A stretch of 64,000 nucleotides of DNA, taken from Lachnospiraceae bacterium (GTDB taxonomy: Bacteria > Bacillota > Clostridia > Lachnospirales > Lachnospiraceae). The notes under the pieces were generated by a model. It worked only from the letters and a program-made list of their open reading frames with translations, was not told the origin of the DNA and did not search any database. Shown here one piece after another: positions 1-9,559 of this stretch. The translations under genes were made by a program, and so were the position numbers. The DNA is taken from positions 62,001 to 126,000 of the forward strand of contig CAJTIR010000006.1 of the NCBI GenBank assembly GCA_910576385.1, given 5' to 3'. The number at the start of each line of letters is the position of its first letter. The first letter of the stretch is position 1.

Positions 1-1
1 G

Positions 2-775
2 CCTATGGTGGGCGTGTTTGACACAGCATTCCATCAGACTATGCCTGAGGAGGCGTATCTGTATGGTATTGACTATGATTACTATGAGAAGTATAAAGTG
101 CGCAGATATGGTTTCCACGGTACTTCCCACAGTTATGTTTCCAAGCGTGCGGCTGAGATTGTCGGCAAGCCCTATGAGGAGCTTAAGACGATTGTCTGCC
201 ATCTGGGAAATGGAGCTTCCATCTGTGCAGTTAAAAATGGAAAATCCATTGATACTTCTATGGGTCTCACTCCTCTGGAGGGGTTGATTATGGGAACACG
301 TTCCGGTGATATTGATCCAGGAGCGATGGAATATATTGCCAATAAGGAGAATTTGGATCTGGAAGGTGTGATGGAAATCTTAAATAAGAAGTCAGGTGTG
401 CAGGGACTTTCCCATATTTCCAGTGACTTCCGTGATTTGGAGGCAGCAGCAGAGAAAAATGATCATGCAGGCATCCGTGCGCTGAATACATTTATCTATC
501 GTGCGGCAAAATATGTAGGAGCATATACTGCTGCAATGAACGGCGTGGATGTGATCTGTTTTACCGCAGGCGTAGGAGAGAATGGGCCTGATACCAGAAA
601 GGGTATCTGTGATTATCTGGGATATTTAGGGGTGGAATTGGATGACAAAGCCAATGAGGTACATGGAGAAGAGACTATTATCTCCACACCAAATTCTAAG
701 GTAACAGTGATTTGTCTGCCTACCAATGAGGAGCTGGCGATCGCCCGTGAGACAGAAAGCCTGGTTTTAAAATAG
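2..775 (+). CDS. ackA: Acetate kinase, 5'-truncated by window edge
   Basis: Acetate kinase converts acetyl phosphate and ADP to acetate and ATP, the last step of substrate-level ATP production from acetyl-CoA in fermenting bacteria. The visible 257 residues are about the C-terminal 65 percent of a roughly 400-residue enzyme. They hold the family signatures VFDTAFHQTMP, RRYGFHGTSH (catalytic His region), CHLGNGAS (nucleotide and phosphate binding) and the C-terminal FTAGVGEN loop. The reading frame is open to the left edge, so the start lies upstream of the window. The usual partner pta is probably just upstream but is not visible. The stop is followed by a repeat element, not by an obvious terminator. 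The assignment is secure. Confidence 0.97.
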   Translation, partial: PMVGVFDTAFHQTMPEEAYLYGIDYDYYEKYKVRRYGFHGTSHSYVSKRAAEIVGKPYEELKTIVCHLGNGASICAVKNGKSIDTSMGLTPLEGLIMGTRSGDIDPGAMEYIANKENLDLEGVMEILNKKSGVQGLSHISSDFRDLEAAAEKNDHAGIRALNTFIYRAAKYVGAYTAAMNGVDVICFTAGVGENGPDTRKGICDYLGYLGVELDDKANEVHGEETIISTPNSKVTVICLPTNEELAIARETESLVLK

Positions 776-806
776 TGTTATAGTTCGCTCGTCAGCCGAT
801 ATGAAG

Positions 807-1020
807 AATTATTTGTTTGAGTTTCCCCATTTTTTATAACAGCCGATCTTATAGTGCCAAAAGGTCTTGCTGCCTTTGGCAGCATAGACATCTTGCACAA
901 AAAGCGTCTGAAAAGCTAGCTTTTCATAGCGCTTTTATGTGCAAAGTGTTTCCATCACTTTGTGCTGGAAACCTTTTGGCACTTTAAATTACAAAATGGG
1001 GAAACTCAAAATTATTTGTT
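807..1020. mobile_element. MITE-like element, family 1, with 11-bp flanking direct repeat
   Basis: A non-coding element of about 190 bp has terminal inverted repeats: TGAGTTTCCCCATTTT near 818 and AAAATGGGGAAACTCA ending near 1008. A second inner pair, AGTGCCAAAAGGT (from about 854) and ACCTTTTGGCACT (971-983), follows. The element is bracketed by an identical 11-mer, AATTATTTGTT, at 807-817 and 1010-1020, which looks like a target-site duplication. Further hairpins fill the interior (GCTGCC-GGCAGC, TGAAAAGC-GCTTTTCA, CAAAGTG-CACTTTG). No reading frame of note is present. A diverged partial copy lies at 45341-45378. A non-autonomous transposable element is inferred; no transposase is visible here. 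Confidence 0.75.
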
Positions 1021-1021
1021 C

Positions 1022-1050
1022 TTGACAAATTGTATGTGGCTATGTATAAT
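1022..1050 (+). promoter_or_regulatory. Sigma-A promoter for yceD-rpmF
   Basis: A perfect TTGACA (1022-1027) and perfect TATAAT (1045-1050) are separated by 17 bp. The first gene starts 27 bp downstream of the -10 box. The -35 box begins 2 bp after the right target-site duplication of the upstream repeat element, so the element forms the upstream flank of this promoter. Confidence 0.9.
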
Positions 1051-1076
1051 ATATCGAGTGTGGATAGGAGACTGCC

Positions 1077-1598
1077 ATGAGAGTAGAGTTAGCTGACATA
1101 ATTACCTGTGAGGGCAAGGAAATGTCCAGACAGGCAGAAGTGGAACTTGCGTCCTTTGATTCTAAATTAGGGCGGTTTCCCATTGTCAGAAAAGCACCTT
1201 TTGTACTGAAGTTTACCAATGAGAGCAATAAGCGTCTGCTTATTCAAGGTCAGACGGAGGTGACAATTGCAATTCCATGTGACCGCTGCCTAGAGATGGT
1301 AGAGAAGGTTTTTTCCATTGTTATAGATAAGGAATTAGATCTTACCGGAAATGATGAGGAAAAGAGCATGGAAGGATCAAACTATATAATAGGAACAAGT
1401 CTGGATGTGGATCAACTTATTTTTGGAGAAATTTTGGTGAGTTGGCCAATGAAGGTTCTTTGCAGAGAGGACTGCAAAGGCATCTGCAGGCGCTGCGGCG
1501 CGAATTTAAATCTGTCAGAGTGCCAGTGTCCAAAGACAGAACCTGATCCAAGAATGGCGGCAATCCAGGATATTTTTAACAAATTTAAGGAGGTGTGA
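1077..1598 (+). CDS. yceD: DUF177 (YceD-like) protein upstream of rpmF
   Basis: This 173-residue member of DUF177/YceD is almost always encoded directly before rpmF and is thought to act in rRNA or ribosome metabolism. Its biochemical role in Firmicutes is not settled. The N-terminal half is a beta-rich domain with the family motif around IPCDRCLE (near residue 66). The C-terminal part carries a Cys cluster (CREDCKGICRRCGANL, then CQC), a likely metal-binding knuckle common in clostridial members. The ATG follows an AGGAG ribosome-binding site. The stop lies 2 bp before the rpmF start and the rpmF Shine-Dalgarno lies inside this gene's end, so the pair is translationally linked. Confidence 0.9.
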   Translation: MRVELADIITCEGKEMSRQAEVELASFDSKLGRFPIVRKAPFVLKFTNESNKRLLIQGQTEVTIAIPCDRCLEMVEKVFSIVIDKELDLTGNDEEKSMEGSNYIIGTSLDVDQLIFGEILVSWPMKVLCREDCKGICRRCGANLNLSECQCPKTEPDPRMAAIQDIFNKFKEV

Positions 1599-1600
1599 CC

Positions 1601-1780
1601 ATGTCTATATGTCCAAAGAATAAATCTTCCAAAGGGAGAAGAGATCAGAGAAGGGCAAACTGGAAAATGACTGCTCCGACTTTGGTAAAATGCAGCAAAT
1701 GTGGAGAGCTGATGATGCCCCATAGAGTCTGCAAGAACTGCGGAAGCTATAACAAGAAAGAGATTATTCCTCAGGATTAA
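1601..1780 (+). CDS. rpmF: 50S ribosomal protein L32, zinc-ribbon form
   Basis: L32 is a small structural protein of the large ribosomal subunit. The 59-residue product has the basic N-terminal segment MSICPKNKSSKGRRDQRRAN and a CxxC...CxxC zinc ribbon (Cys31, 34, 44, 47), so this is the zinc-binding (C+) paralogue. An AAGGAGG at 1587-1593 is 7 bp before the ATG at 1601; a GTG six bases earlier is too close to it. It is co-transcribed with yceD from the promoter at 1022-1050 and is followed by an intrinsic terminator. Confidence 0.95.
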   Translation: MSICPKNKSSKGRRDQRRANWKMTAPTLVKCSKCGELMMPHRVCKNCGSYNKKEIIPQD

Positions 1781-1785
1781 TTATG

Positions 1786-1814
1786 AGAGCCTCTCCATTA
1801 TGGAGGGGCTTTTC
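1786..1814 (+). terminator. Intrinsic terminator after rpmF
   Basis: The stem AGCCTCTCCA / TGGAGGGGCT with a 3-nt loop is followed by TTTTC. It ends the yceD-rpmF transcript. Confidence 0.85.
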
Positions 1815-1822
1815 TTCATATG

Positions 1823-1852
1823 TAACTATTTTCATGAGGTTCTAAATAGTTA
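1823..1852. repeat. Short relic of repeat family 2 (TAACTATT termini)
   Basis: TAACTATT (1823-1830) and its inverse AATAGTTA (1845-1852) enclose GAGGTTCT. The ends match the larger family-2 elements at 8480-8557, 24240-24400 and 34657-34725. TCTTCAAATTAT directly after it resembles the interior of those copies. It is probably a deletion derivative, although an unrelated small hairpin cannot be excluded. Confidence 0.45.
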
Positions 1853-1932
1853 TCTTCAAATTATATAAAGAAAAATCATAGGCGTACTTGGAAATGGTAA
1901 TTTAGGAAAAGACAGAAAAAGAGGAATCAAAG

Positions 1933-2574
1933 ATGAATATTTTTAACTTAGAAGGCGGGCTTATGAAATCCCTGTCCAAATTTACAGATTGTATTTATTT
2001 GAGTGTGTTATTTTTGGTAAGCTGTATCCCTGTTTTTACGATTGGGACAGCGGCAACTGCGCTCTATTATACTGCTTATAAGGTGCTGCGCCTTGATCGG
2101 GGATATATTTTCCGAGAGTATATCACAGCATTTAAAGATAATTTCAAACAGACGACCCCAGTATGGCTGCTGACTGTGCTATTGGGAACTATCATGGGCA
2201 TTGACTGGTATGTGATGTTTGCCTACGTTCAGGATGAAGATGTCTTAGGGGCGTTGATCGTTGTGTTTTTAGTGGGCATGATTGTGTTGACGGCATGGGC
2301 TTTTTATTTATTTCCTTTTATGGCACGGTTTGAAAATACTAGAAGACAATCTATGAAAAATGCCATTTTGCTTGTAGTGGCACATCTTCCGATGACCATT
2401 GTAATGTTGGCTCTGGCGGCGGTGATAGCAGTGTTGATTTATATGATACCCTTGTTTTTGGGACTGCTGCCAGCAGTTTTTTCCTGGGTTCAGAGTTATA
2501 TTTTAGAACGGATTTTTCGTAAATATATGACAGAGGAAGAGCGAGCCAGGGAGGAAGAGAAGAATTATGACTAA
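1933..2574 (+). CDS. DUF624 (YesL-like) membrane protein
   Basis: This 213-residue integral membrane protein of the DUF624/YesL family has unknown function. Family members often sit beside ABC sugar transporters, but this one stands alone between rpmF and plsX. The family start motif lies near the N-terminus (MKSLSKFTDCIYLS, then SCIPVFTIGTAATALYY), followed by about four to five further hydrophobic segments and a charged C-terminal tail (EEERAREEEKNYD). A GAGGAA lies upstream of the ATG. Expression is probably independent, since a terminator precedes it. No specific role can be read from the sequence. Confidence 0.8.
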   Translation: MNIFNLEGGLMKSLSKFTDCIYLSVLFLVSCIPVFTIGTAATALYYTAYKVLRLDRGYIFREYITAFKDNFKQTTPVWLLTVLLGTIMGIDWYVMFAYVQDEDVLGALIVVFLVGMIVLTAWAFYLFPFMARFENTRRQSMKNAILLVVAHLPMTIVMLALAAVIAVLIYMIPLFLGLLPAVFSWVQSYILERIFRKYMTEEERAREEEKNYD

Positions 2575-2683
2575 TTCAAAACGATTTTTATATTGATTTA
2601 TCCTACTAGTTATAGTATATTCTTAGAGAGGTGTTAGCAAAATAAGGAAAGTATTCTTGTTTGCAAGCCGTAAGGAGGAAAAT

Positions 2684-3709
2684 ATGCAGGATATGATAAA
2701 AGTAGCAGTAGACGCCATGGGTGGGGATTATGCGCCCACTGAAATGGTAAAAGGGGCAATTGATGCTGTTACGATGCGCCAGGATATCAAAGTATTTTTG
2801 ATTGGTCAGCAGGATGTGGTAGAACAAGAGCTAGCAAAATATTCTTACCAGGGGACGCAGATTGAGGTGATACATGCAGAAGAGGTGATTGAGACAGCAG
2901 AGCCGCCAGTGATGGCGATTCGTAAGAAGAAGAAATCATCTATCGTAATAGGCATGAATTTGGTCAAGGAAAAGAAGGCGGATGCTTTTGTGTCTGCAGG
3001 AAGTTCTGGCGCCATACTGGTAGGAGGACAAGTTATTGTTGGCAGAATCAAAGGGGTAGAGCGTCCGCCGCTGGCGCCGTTGATTCCCACACAACAGGGA
3101 GTTTCCCTGCTGATTGACTGTGGCGCCAATGTAGATGCCAGGGCATCCCATCTTGTGCAGTTTGCAAAAATGGGTTCCATTTATATGGAACATGTATTGC
3201 AAATCAAGAATCCGAAAGTTGCAATTGTAAATATTGGCGCAGAGGAAGAAAAGGGAAATGCACTGGTCAAAGAGACTTTCCCCCTTTTAAAAAATTGTCC
3301 CGATATTAATTTTGTGGGCAGCATTGAGGCAAGAGAGATTCCCCACGGGGGAGCAGATGTAATTGTCTGTGAGGCATTTGTGGGAAATGTCATATTAAAG
3401 CTGTATGAGGGCGTAGGGGCCACCTTTTTGAGTATGATTAAACAGGGTATTATGGAGACGCCGCGCAGTAAATTGGGAGCCTTGCTGGTAAAGCCAGCTT
3501 TAAAGAAGACGCTAAAGTCTTTTGATGCCAGTGAATACGGCGGAGCGCCGCTCTTGGGACTTAATGGCCTGGTAGTTAAGACCCACGGAAGTTCTAAGGC
3601 TAAGGAAGTAACCAATTCGATTGTGCAGTGTGTAACTTTCAAAGAGCAGGAAATTAATGAGAAGATCAGAAAGCAGATTGGAACATCTCCCATAGATGGG
3701 GAGCAGTAA
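2684..3709 (+). CDS. plsX: Phosphate acyltransferase PlsX
   Basis: PlsX makes acyl-phosphate from acyl-ACP, which PlsY then uses for glycerol-3-phosphate acylation in phospholipid synthesis. The 341-residue product begins VAVDAMGGDYAP, the family hallmark, and keeps RKKKKSSIVIGMNLVKEKKADAF, SAGSSGAILV and the GxNGLVVKTHGSS region near the C-terminus. TAAGGAGG is 5-7 bp before the ATG at 2684; an in-frame start 27 bp upstream has no such site. It is followed by acpP after a structured spacer, the standard Firmicute arrangement. Confidence 0.95.
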   Translation: MQDMIKVAVDAMGGDYAPTEMVKGAIDAVTMRQDIKVFLIGQQDVVEQELAKYSYQGTQIEVIHAEEVIETAEPPVMAIRKKKKSSIVIGMNLVKEKKADAFVSAGSSGAILVGGQVIVGRIKGVERPPLAPLIPTQQGVSLLIDCGANVDARASHLVQFAKMGSIYMEHVLQIKNPKVAIVNIGAEEEKGNALVKETFPLLKNCPDINFVGSIEAREIPHGGADVIVCEAFVGNVILKLYEGVGATFLSMIKQGIMETPRSKLGALLVKPALKKTLKSFDASEYGGAPLLGLNGLVVKTHGSSKAKEVTNSIVQCVTFKEQEINEKIRKQIGTSPIDGEQ

Positions 3710-3776
3710 AAATCAATATGGAAGGATTGGGTAATTCTTCCGGCATACCTATATGTGTAAAAGGCACACAGAATGG

Positions 3777-3882
3777 AGAAAAGGGTGTCAGAAAAAAAGA
3801 AGGAAGGATAAAATGCAAACACATATCTTTCACCCTTTGTGTTTGCGCCTCAAATGAAAATACAAGCATTTTCGCTTGAGGC
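3777..3882 (+). promoter_or_regulatory. Structured spacer with competing hairpins before acpP
   Basis: Three overlapping pairings can be drawn between plsX and acpP: AAGGGTG (near 3780) with CACCCTT (from 3831); GCAAACACA (3815-3823) with TGTGTTTGC (3838-3846); and GCCTCAA...TGAAAAT (from 3847) with ATTTTC..TTGAGGC (ending 3882). The first two share bases and are mutually exclusive. The last hairpin ends 12 bp before the acpP ATG and contains the only GAGG that could act as its ribosome-binding site. It resembles a leader that controls acpP translation or transcription; this is inference. Confidence 0.4.
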
Positions 3883-3894
3883 TTGGTGCAAATC

Positions 3895-4125
3895 ATGGAA
3901 TTTGAAAAACTGAAAAAAATCATTGCAGAGGTATTAAATGTGGATGTGGAAGAAATCACAATGGATACTACATTTGTAGATGATCTGGGTGCAGATTCCC
4001 TGGATATTTTTCAGATCATCATGGGACTGGAAGAAGAATTTGATGTTGAGATTGCCAATGAGGAAGCAGAGAAGATTGTCACAGTTGGAGATGCGGTAGA
4101 ACAGATTAAAAATGCATTAAATTAA
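3895..4125 (+). CDS. acpP: Acyl carrier protein
   Basis: ACP carries the growing acyl chain on a 4'-phosphopantetheine arm during type II fatty-acid synthesis. The 76-residue acidic protein has the attachment motif DDLGADSLD with Ser35 as the modified residue, followed by the recognition helix [14 protein letters not shown]. The chosen ATG at 3895 gives the normal ACP N-terminus ([13 protein letters not shown]); a TTG twelve bases upstream is less likely. The Shine-Dalgarno is weak and lies in a hairpin. Its neighbours plsX, rnc and smc match the usual lipid and chromosome cluster. Confidence 0.95.
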   Translation: MEFEKLKKIIAEVLNVDVEEITMDTTFVDDLGADSLDIFQIIMGLEEEFDVEIANEEAEKIVTVGDAVEQIKNALN

Positions 4126-4219
4126 AAATCTATGGCAGACAAAAAGAGATAAGGGTATCTGAAAGGAATGAGAAGGATTTTCTTTTGGCTGCCCTTATTG
4201 TTGTATGAAAGGCGATAAT

Positions 4220-4915
4220 ATGAAATTGCAGAGAGAATTTGAGGAAAAAATAGGCTATCAGTTTCAAGATCAAAGTCTTTTAACCCAGGCATTGACACAC
4301 AGTTCCTACGCCAATGAGCGGCATTTAGGAAAACAGGCCGACAATGAACGATTGGAATTTCTGGGGGATGCGGTACTTGAGATTGTTACCAGTGAATTTT
4401 TGTTCCACAGATACCCAAAACATCCAGAGGGCGAATTGACCAGGCTTCGGGCTAGTATGGTATGTGAGCCGACCCTGGCATTTTGTACCAAGGAGATGGA
4501 ATTAGGGAAATACCTGCTGCTGGGCAAAGGAGAGGAACAGACCGGAGGACGAGAGCGAAAATCTATTTTGTCCGATGCGCTTGAGGCAGTGATCGGATCA
4601 ATCTATTTGGATGGTGGTTTTGCTAATGCAAAAGAGTTTATTTTCCGTTTTGTGCTCAATGATATTGAACATAAGCAGCTCTTTTATGATAGCAAGACTA
4701 TCCTGCAGGAATTGGTACAAGGAAATTTCAGTCAGGAATTGCATTACCATCTGCTCAGTGAAGAAGGTCCCGACCATGACAAAAAATTTGTGGTGGAGGC
4801 CAGAATTGGTACAGATGTTTACGGGCAAGGGGTTGGCAGGACGAAAAAGGGAGCGGAGCAGGAAGCGGCATACCATACACTGCTGCTGTTAAAGGAGCAG
4901 GAATCCAAAGGATAA
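4220..4915 (+). CDS. rnc: Ribonuclease III
   Basis: RNase III is a double-strand-specific endonuclease that processes rRNA precursors and structured mRNAs. The 231-residue product has the catalytic signature NERLEFLGDAVLE (residues 42-54, with metal-binding Glu and Asp), a second acidic helix in LSDALEAVIGSIYLDGG, and a C-terminal dsRNA-binding domain (about 155-231). The ATG at 4220 has AAAGGCG before it; an in-frame ATG at 4205 lacks a ribosome-binding site. The stop is 12 bp before smc, so the two are co-transcribed. Confidence 0.95.
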   Translation: MKLQREFEEKIGYQFQDQSLLTQALTHSSYANERHLGKQADNERLEFLGDAVLEIVTSEFLFHRYPKHPEGELTRLRASMVCEPTLAFCTKEMELGKYLLLGKGEEQTGGRERKSILSDALEAVIGSIYLDGGFANAKEFIFRFVLNDIEHKQLFYDSKTILQELVQGNFSQELHYHLLSEEGPDHDKKFVVEARIGTDVYGQGVGRTKKGAEQEAAYHTLLLLKEQESKG

Positions 4916-4927
4916 TGGAGGAAGGGT

Positions 4928-7900
4928 ATGTATTTAAAGAGTATAGAGGTCCACGGATTTAAATCTTTTGCCAATAAGATTCTGTTTGAGTTTCACAATG
5001 GAATTACTGGGATTGTGGGGCCGAACGGGAGCGGTAAGAGCAACGTGGCTGATGCGGTGCGCTGGGTGCTGGGGGAACAGCGTGTCAAGCAGCTTCGAGG
5101 CGCCAGTATGCAGGATGTTATTTTTTCTGGTACCGAGAATCGCAGGCCCTTAAGTTATGCTTATGTGGCAATTACCTTAGACAATGGGGACCGCCAGCTC
5201 AATGTAGATTATAATGAGGTCACAGTGGCTCGTCGGGTATATCGTTCTGGTGAAAGTGAATATTTGATCAATGGCACATCCTGTCGTCTTAAGGATGTAA
5301 ATGAGCTGTTTTATGATACCGGAATTGGCAAAGAGGGCTATTCTATTATTGGACAGGGGCAGATTGAACGTATATTAAGCGGCAAGCCGGAGGAGCGCCG
5401 AGAATTGTTTGATGAAGCGGCAGGAATCGTAAAATATAAGCGCAGAAAAGCCAATGCGCAGAAAAAACTGGAGGATGAGCGTCAAAATCTGGTGCGGGTC
5501 AATGATATTTTGTCAGAACTTGAAAAGCAGGTTGGCCCTATGGAACGACAGGCAGAAAAGGCAAAAACCTATTTGAAAAAACGAGAAGAATTAAAGGCTT
5601 ATGATGTAAATATGTTCCTGATGGAGATGGAACGCATGGAAAAGCAGTCCAAAGATCTGCAGGAGAAAATCGTAATTGTAGATCATGATCTCAAAGAGTC
5701 CAATCGCTCCTATGACAGCATTAAAGCGGAATATGAACAGATGGAGCAGGATATGCAAAAGGCGGATGAGCGTTTGCAGACATTTCAGAAGGAATTAAAT
5801 GATACTACCGTTCTAAAGGAGAAGCTTGAAGGACAGATCAATGTTTTGAGAGAACAAATTCATGCTGCCAAACAGAGCGAGGAACATTTTCAGATACGTC
5901 AGGAGGAGATCAGCCAAGAACAGGCGCAGCGCTTAGAGCAGCAGGCTCATTTTGCAAAAGAAAAGGCAAAAGTGGATGCACAGCTTAAATCTATGGAAGA
6001 ACAGAAAAGTCAGGTAATGGCGAGATATCAAGAACTCCAGGAAGAGATTGCCCACTGCAGCCGCAGGATTGAGGACGGCAAGAATGAAATGATTGAGCTT
6101 TTGAATAGTAAAGCCTCCACGAAAGCAAAGCAACAGCGCTATGACACCATGCAGGAGCAAGTCAATATTCGTAAGGCGCAGATTAGTAAGCGCCTGTTGG
6201 AACATAAAAGCGAGGAGGAAGAGCTGAAATTTATCCTGGAAGAATCCGAGCGCAAGTATCAGGAAGCCAGAGACCACTATCAGACATTACAGGAACAAGA
6301 AGAAAAATTAAAGCAAAAAAGTCAGGAATGGCAGGCGAAACAGGCAGAAATTACTCAGGCGTTGGAGCAAGATCGGGCACAATACCACAGAGAACAGTCG
6401 CGCCTGGAATCTCTAGTAAATATTGCGGAGCGTTACGATGGGTATGGAAATTCTATTCGCCGTGTAATGGAGAAAAAAGATACAGAGCCAGGAATTTTGG
6501 GTGTTGTGGCGGATCTAATCCAGGTGGACAAGCAATATGAAGTCGCCATTGAGACAGCACTCGGCGGCAGTGTACAAAATATTGTCACCAGTGACGAGGA
6601 AACGGCAAAGAAAATGATTGGCTATCTGAAAAAAAATCGCTTTGGCCGGGCTACATTTCTGCCTCTGACCAGCGTGGGCAAGAAGCCTTATCAGGTCAAT
6701 CAGGCGGCTCTAAAGGAGCCGGGAGTGATTGGGCTTGGCAGCAATCTCGTGCGTGCCGAAGATCGTTTTACGGGTTTGAAAACGTATCTTCTAGGAAGAA
6801 CGTATGTGGTTGATACCATTGACCATGCCATTGCCCTTGCCCGCAAATATCAGTATAGTCTGAGAATTGTCACGCTGGAAGGAGAATCCCTAAATCCAGG
6901 CGGTTCCATGACAGGAGGAGCATTTAAAAACAACAGCAACTTGTTGGGGAGGAAGCGGGAAATCGAGGATTTGCAAAAGCAGACAGAACGTTTAAAGACG
7001 GCGATTGATAAAGCGCAGAATCGTCTCCAGGAGATCCGCGCCAAACGGGAGACGTTGAAAGAAAATATGGCAAAGCTTCAGGAAAAATTAAAAGAGGCAA
7101 TGCTTTTGCAGAATACAGAGAAAATGAATCTCGATCGTGCCAAAGAGCAAAAGTCACAGAATGACAGCCAGTTTACAGATATTCAGATGGAGAGCAGCCA
7201 GATTGAATTTCAACTAAGAGAATTGAATGAAAACCGCAGTGACATCCAGCAAAAAATTCAGGAGGCGGAGCAGCGTGAGCGTGAGATTGAAGAAGAAAAT
7301 CAAACGCTTCGGCAAGCCTTGGAGCGACACAGCAAGTTGGCGGAGGAGAATCAGAGCGAGGTCTCTAACGTACAGCTTGAGGAAGCTGGTCTGATACAGA
7401 AACGGCAGTTTTTGGAAGAGAATATCTCCCGAGTGGAGGGAGAACTCGAGAAGCTTAAACAAGATTTAAGAGGTGCGCGGCAGGAAAAAGACGATTCTCA
7501 GGCGGATATTGAGAAGAAGCAGCAGGAAACCAGGGATATACAAAGAAATATCGAGGAATCACAGCAGACACATCTTGCATTGGAGGAAAAGCTAAAGGAA
7601 GAAAAGCAGCAGCGGGAAGAATTATCCCAAAAATATCGAGGATTTTTCCAAAAACAGGAGGAACTATCCAAGCAGATCAATGATCTGGATAAGGAATTGT
7701 ATCGCTTAAACAGCCAAAAAGAAAAACTTCAGGAATCAGAGGAGAACCAAATCAATTATATGTGGGAGGAGTATGAACTAACGCGCCACAATGCAATGGA
7801 ACTGCGCAGTTCGGAATATGATAATCCGGCCGAATTAAAAAAATTGATCGCTCAGGTTAAGGATGAGATACGCAAATTGGGAGATATCAATGTCAATGCC

Positions 7901-8482
7901 ATTGAGGATTATAAGAGTGTATCGGAACGGTATGTGTTTATGAAAACACAGCATGATGATTTGGTGGAAGCGGAAAAGACGCTGCTTGACATTATTGAAG
8001 AGCTTGATGTTGGTATGCGCAGGCAGTTTATGGAGAAATTTGTTCAGATACAAAAAGAGTTCAATAAGGTGTTTAAAGAACTGTTTGGCGGCGGCAAGGG
8101 CAGTCTGGAACTGGTGGAAGATGAAGATATCCTTGAGTGCGGCATTCGGATTGTTGCGCAGCCTCCTGGAAAGAAATTGCAGAATATGATGCAAATGTCT
8201 GGTGGGGAGAAGTCATTGACGGCCATTTCCCTGTTGTTTGCCATTCAGAATCTAAAACCTTCCCCATTTTGTCTGTTGGATGAGATAGAGGCGGCTCTGG
8301 ATGATTCTAATGTTGGACGTTTTGCCAATTATCTGCATAAACTGACAAGAAATACACAGTTTATTGTGATCACGCACAGGCGTGGGACGATGGCTGCGGC
8401 AGACCGCCTCTATGGAATTACCATGCAGGAAAAGGGTGTGTCCACCTTGGTGTCCGTAAACTTAATTGAAGAAGAACTGTAA
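4928..8482 (+). CDS. smc: Chromosome segregation ATPase SMC
   Basis: SMC, with ScpA and ScpB, condenses and resolves the chromosome. The 1184-residue protein has an N-terminal ATPase lobe with Walker A GPNGSGKS (31-38), a long coiled coil, a hinge domain (about 505-675, with GGSVQNIVT and SMTGGAF-type turns), a second coiled coil, and the C-terminal lobe with signature MSGGEKS (about 1090) and Walker [14 protein letters not shown] (about 1114). Length and order are normal for Firmicutes. A GGAGG precedes the ATG. The TAA stop is also the first three bases of a family-2 repeat element. Confidence 0.97.
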   Translation: MYLKSIEVHGFKSFANKILFEFHNGITGIVGPNGSGKSNVADAVRWVLGEQRVKQLRGASMQDVIFSGTENRRPLSYAYVAITLDNGDRQLNVDYNEVTVARRVYRSGESEYLINGTSCRLKDVNELFYDTGIGKEGYSIIGQGQIERILSGKPEERRELFDEAAGIVKYKRRKANAQKKLEDERQNLVRVNDILSELEKQVGPMERQAEKAKTYLKKREELKAYDVNMFLMEMERMEKQSKDLQEKIVIVDHDLKESNRSYDSIKAEYEQMEQDMQKADERLQTFQKELNDTTVLKEKLEGQINVLREQIHAAKQSEEHFQIRQEEISQEQAQRLEQQAHFAKEKAKVDAQLKSMEEQKSQVMARYQELQEEIAHCSRRIEDGKNEMIELLNSKASTKAKQQRYDTMQEQVNIRKAQISKRLLEHKSEEEELKFILEESERKYQEARDHYQTLQEQEEKLKQKSQEWQAKQAEITQALEQDRAQYHREQSRLESLVNIAERYDGYGNSIRRVMEKKDTEPGILGVVADLIQVDKQYEVAIETALGGSVQNIVTSDEETAKKMIGYLKKNRFGRATFLPLTSVGKKPYQVNQAALKEPGVIGLGSNLVRAEDRFTGLKTYLLGRTYVVDTIDHAIALARKYQYSLRIVTLEGESLNPGGSMTGGAFKNNSNLLGRKREIEDLQKQTERLKTAIDKAQNRLQEIRAKRETLKENMAKLQEKLKEAMLLQNTEKMNLDRAKEQKSQNDSQFTDIQMESSQIEFQLRELNENRSDIQQKIQEAEQREREIEEENQTLRQALERHSKLAEENQSEVSNVQLEEAGLIQKRQFLEENISRVEGELEKLKQDLRGARQEKDDSQADIEKKQQETRDIQRNIEESQQTHLALEEKLKEEKQQREELSQKYRGFFQKQEELSKQINDLDKELYRLNSQKEKLQESEENQINYMWEEYELTRHNAMELRSSEYDNPAELKKLIAQVKDEIRKLGDINVNAIEDYKSVSERYVFMKTQHDDLVEAEKTLLDIIEELDVGMRRQFMEKFVQIQKEFNKVFKELFGGGKGSLELVEDEDILECGIRIVAQPPGKKLQNMMQMSGGEKSLTAISLLFAIQNLKPSPFCLLDEIEAALDDSNVGRFANYLHKLTRNTQFIVITHRRGTMAAADRLYGITMQEKGVSTLVSVNLIEEEL

Positions 8483-8557
8483 CTATTGAGAACCCTATAA
8501 TATGGGAAATCAGCATCTCCAAGCTGGCAGGTCTGTGGCTTGGGGGCTGAATAGTTA
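8480..8557. repeat. Family-2 MITE-like element, copy A
   Basis: A 78-bp element fills most of the smc-ftsY spacer. It begins TAACTATTGAGAACCC and ends GGGGGCTGAATAGTTA, forming imperfect inverted termini. The interior GGGAAATCAGCATCTCCAAG matches copy C (GGGAAATCAGGATCTTCAAG on its minus strand). The stop codon of smc is formed by the first bases of the element. Non-autonomous mobile origin is inferred from dispersal and termini. Confidence 0.65.
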
Positions 8558-8593
8558 CTAAGATTTGGATAAATAATAGAGAGGAGCCAAATT

Positions 8594-9538
8594 ATGGCAG
8601 AAGAAAAGAAAGGATTTTTTAGACGTCTGGTCAAGGGACTGACGAAAACCAGAGATAATATTGTCTCTGGAATTGATTCCATATTTAGTGGATTTTCCAA
8701 GATAGATGATGATTTTTATGAGGAAATTGAAGAAATCCTGATTATGGGAGATTTAGGCGTACACGCCACAACAGAAATTATTGAGAGTTTAAAGCAAAAG
8801 GTAAAACAGGAACATATCAAGGAGCCAGGGCAGTGTAAGGAACTCTTAATTGCCAGCATCAAAGAACAGATGGACGTCGGCGAGACAGCATATCGTTTTG
8901 AGGATCAGAAATCAGTAGTGCTGGTGATTGGCGTCAATGGTGTGGGCAAGACGACGTCTGTAGGAAAGCTGGCCGGAAAGCTCAAAGATCAGGGTAAAAG
9001 AGTAGTGATTGCCGCGGCTGATACTTTTCGTGCGGCGGCGGGAGAGCAGCTCAGTGAGTGGGCAAACCGCGCCGGCGTGGAGATGATCGGCGGTCAGGAA
9101 GGGGCAGATCCCGCTTCTGTGGTCTATGATGCGGTGGCAGCGGCAAAAGCCAGAAATGCCGATGTTCTTCTCTGTGATACCGCCGGACGGCTGCACAATA
9201 AGAAGAATTTGATGGAGGAATTAAAAAAGATCCACCGTATTCTGGAAAAAGAATATCCTGATGCTTTTCGGGAAACTTTGGTAGTGTTGGATGGAACCAC
9301 AGGGCAGAACGCCTTGGCTCAGGCAAAACAGTTTTCTGAGGTGGCCGATATTTCAGGAATTATTTTAACGAAAATGGATGGAACGGCTAAAGGCGGCATT
9401 GCAGTGGCAATTCAGTCAGAGCTTGGCATTCCAGTAAAATATATTGGTGTCGGGGAGACTATTGACGATTTACAGAAATTTGATTCCCAGCAGTTTGTAA
9501 ATGCGTTGTTCTCAAAGGGAGACGAGACAGCGGAATAA
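8594..9538 (+). CDS. ftsY: Signal recognition particle receptor FtsY
   Basis: FtsY is the membrane-associated GTPase that receives the SRP-ribosome complex. The 314-residue protein has a short N-terminal region and then an NG domain with G1 GVNGVGKTT (113-121), DTFRAAAGEQL, DTAGRLHNK (G3) and TKMDGTAKGG (G4 region). The acidic A domain of proteobacterial FtsY is absent, as usual in Firmicutes. AGGAG precedes the ATG. It functions with Ffh, encoded 5 kb downstream. Confidence 0.97.
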   Translation: MAEEKKGFFRRLVKGLTKTRDNIVSGIDSIFSGFSKIDDDFYEEIEEILIMGDLGVHATTEIIESLKQKVKQEHIKEPGQCKELLIASIKEQMDVGETAYRFEDQKSVVLVIGVNGVGKTTSVGKLAGKLKDQGKRVVIAAADTFRAAAGEQLSEWANRAGVEMIGGQEGADPASVVYDAVAAAKARNADVLLCDTAGRLHNKKNLMEELKKIHRILEKEYPDAFRETLVVLDGTTGQNALAQAKQFSEVADISGIILTKMDGTAKGGIAVAIQSELGIPVKYIGVGETIDDLQKFDSQQFVNALFSKGDETAE

Positions 9539-9559
9539 ATAGAGAACAGGAGAAAAGAA

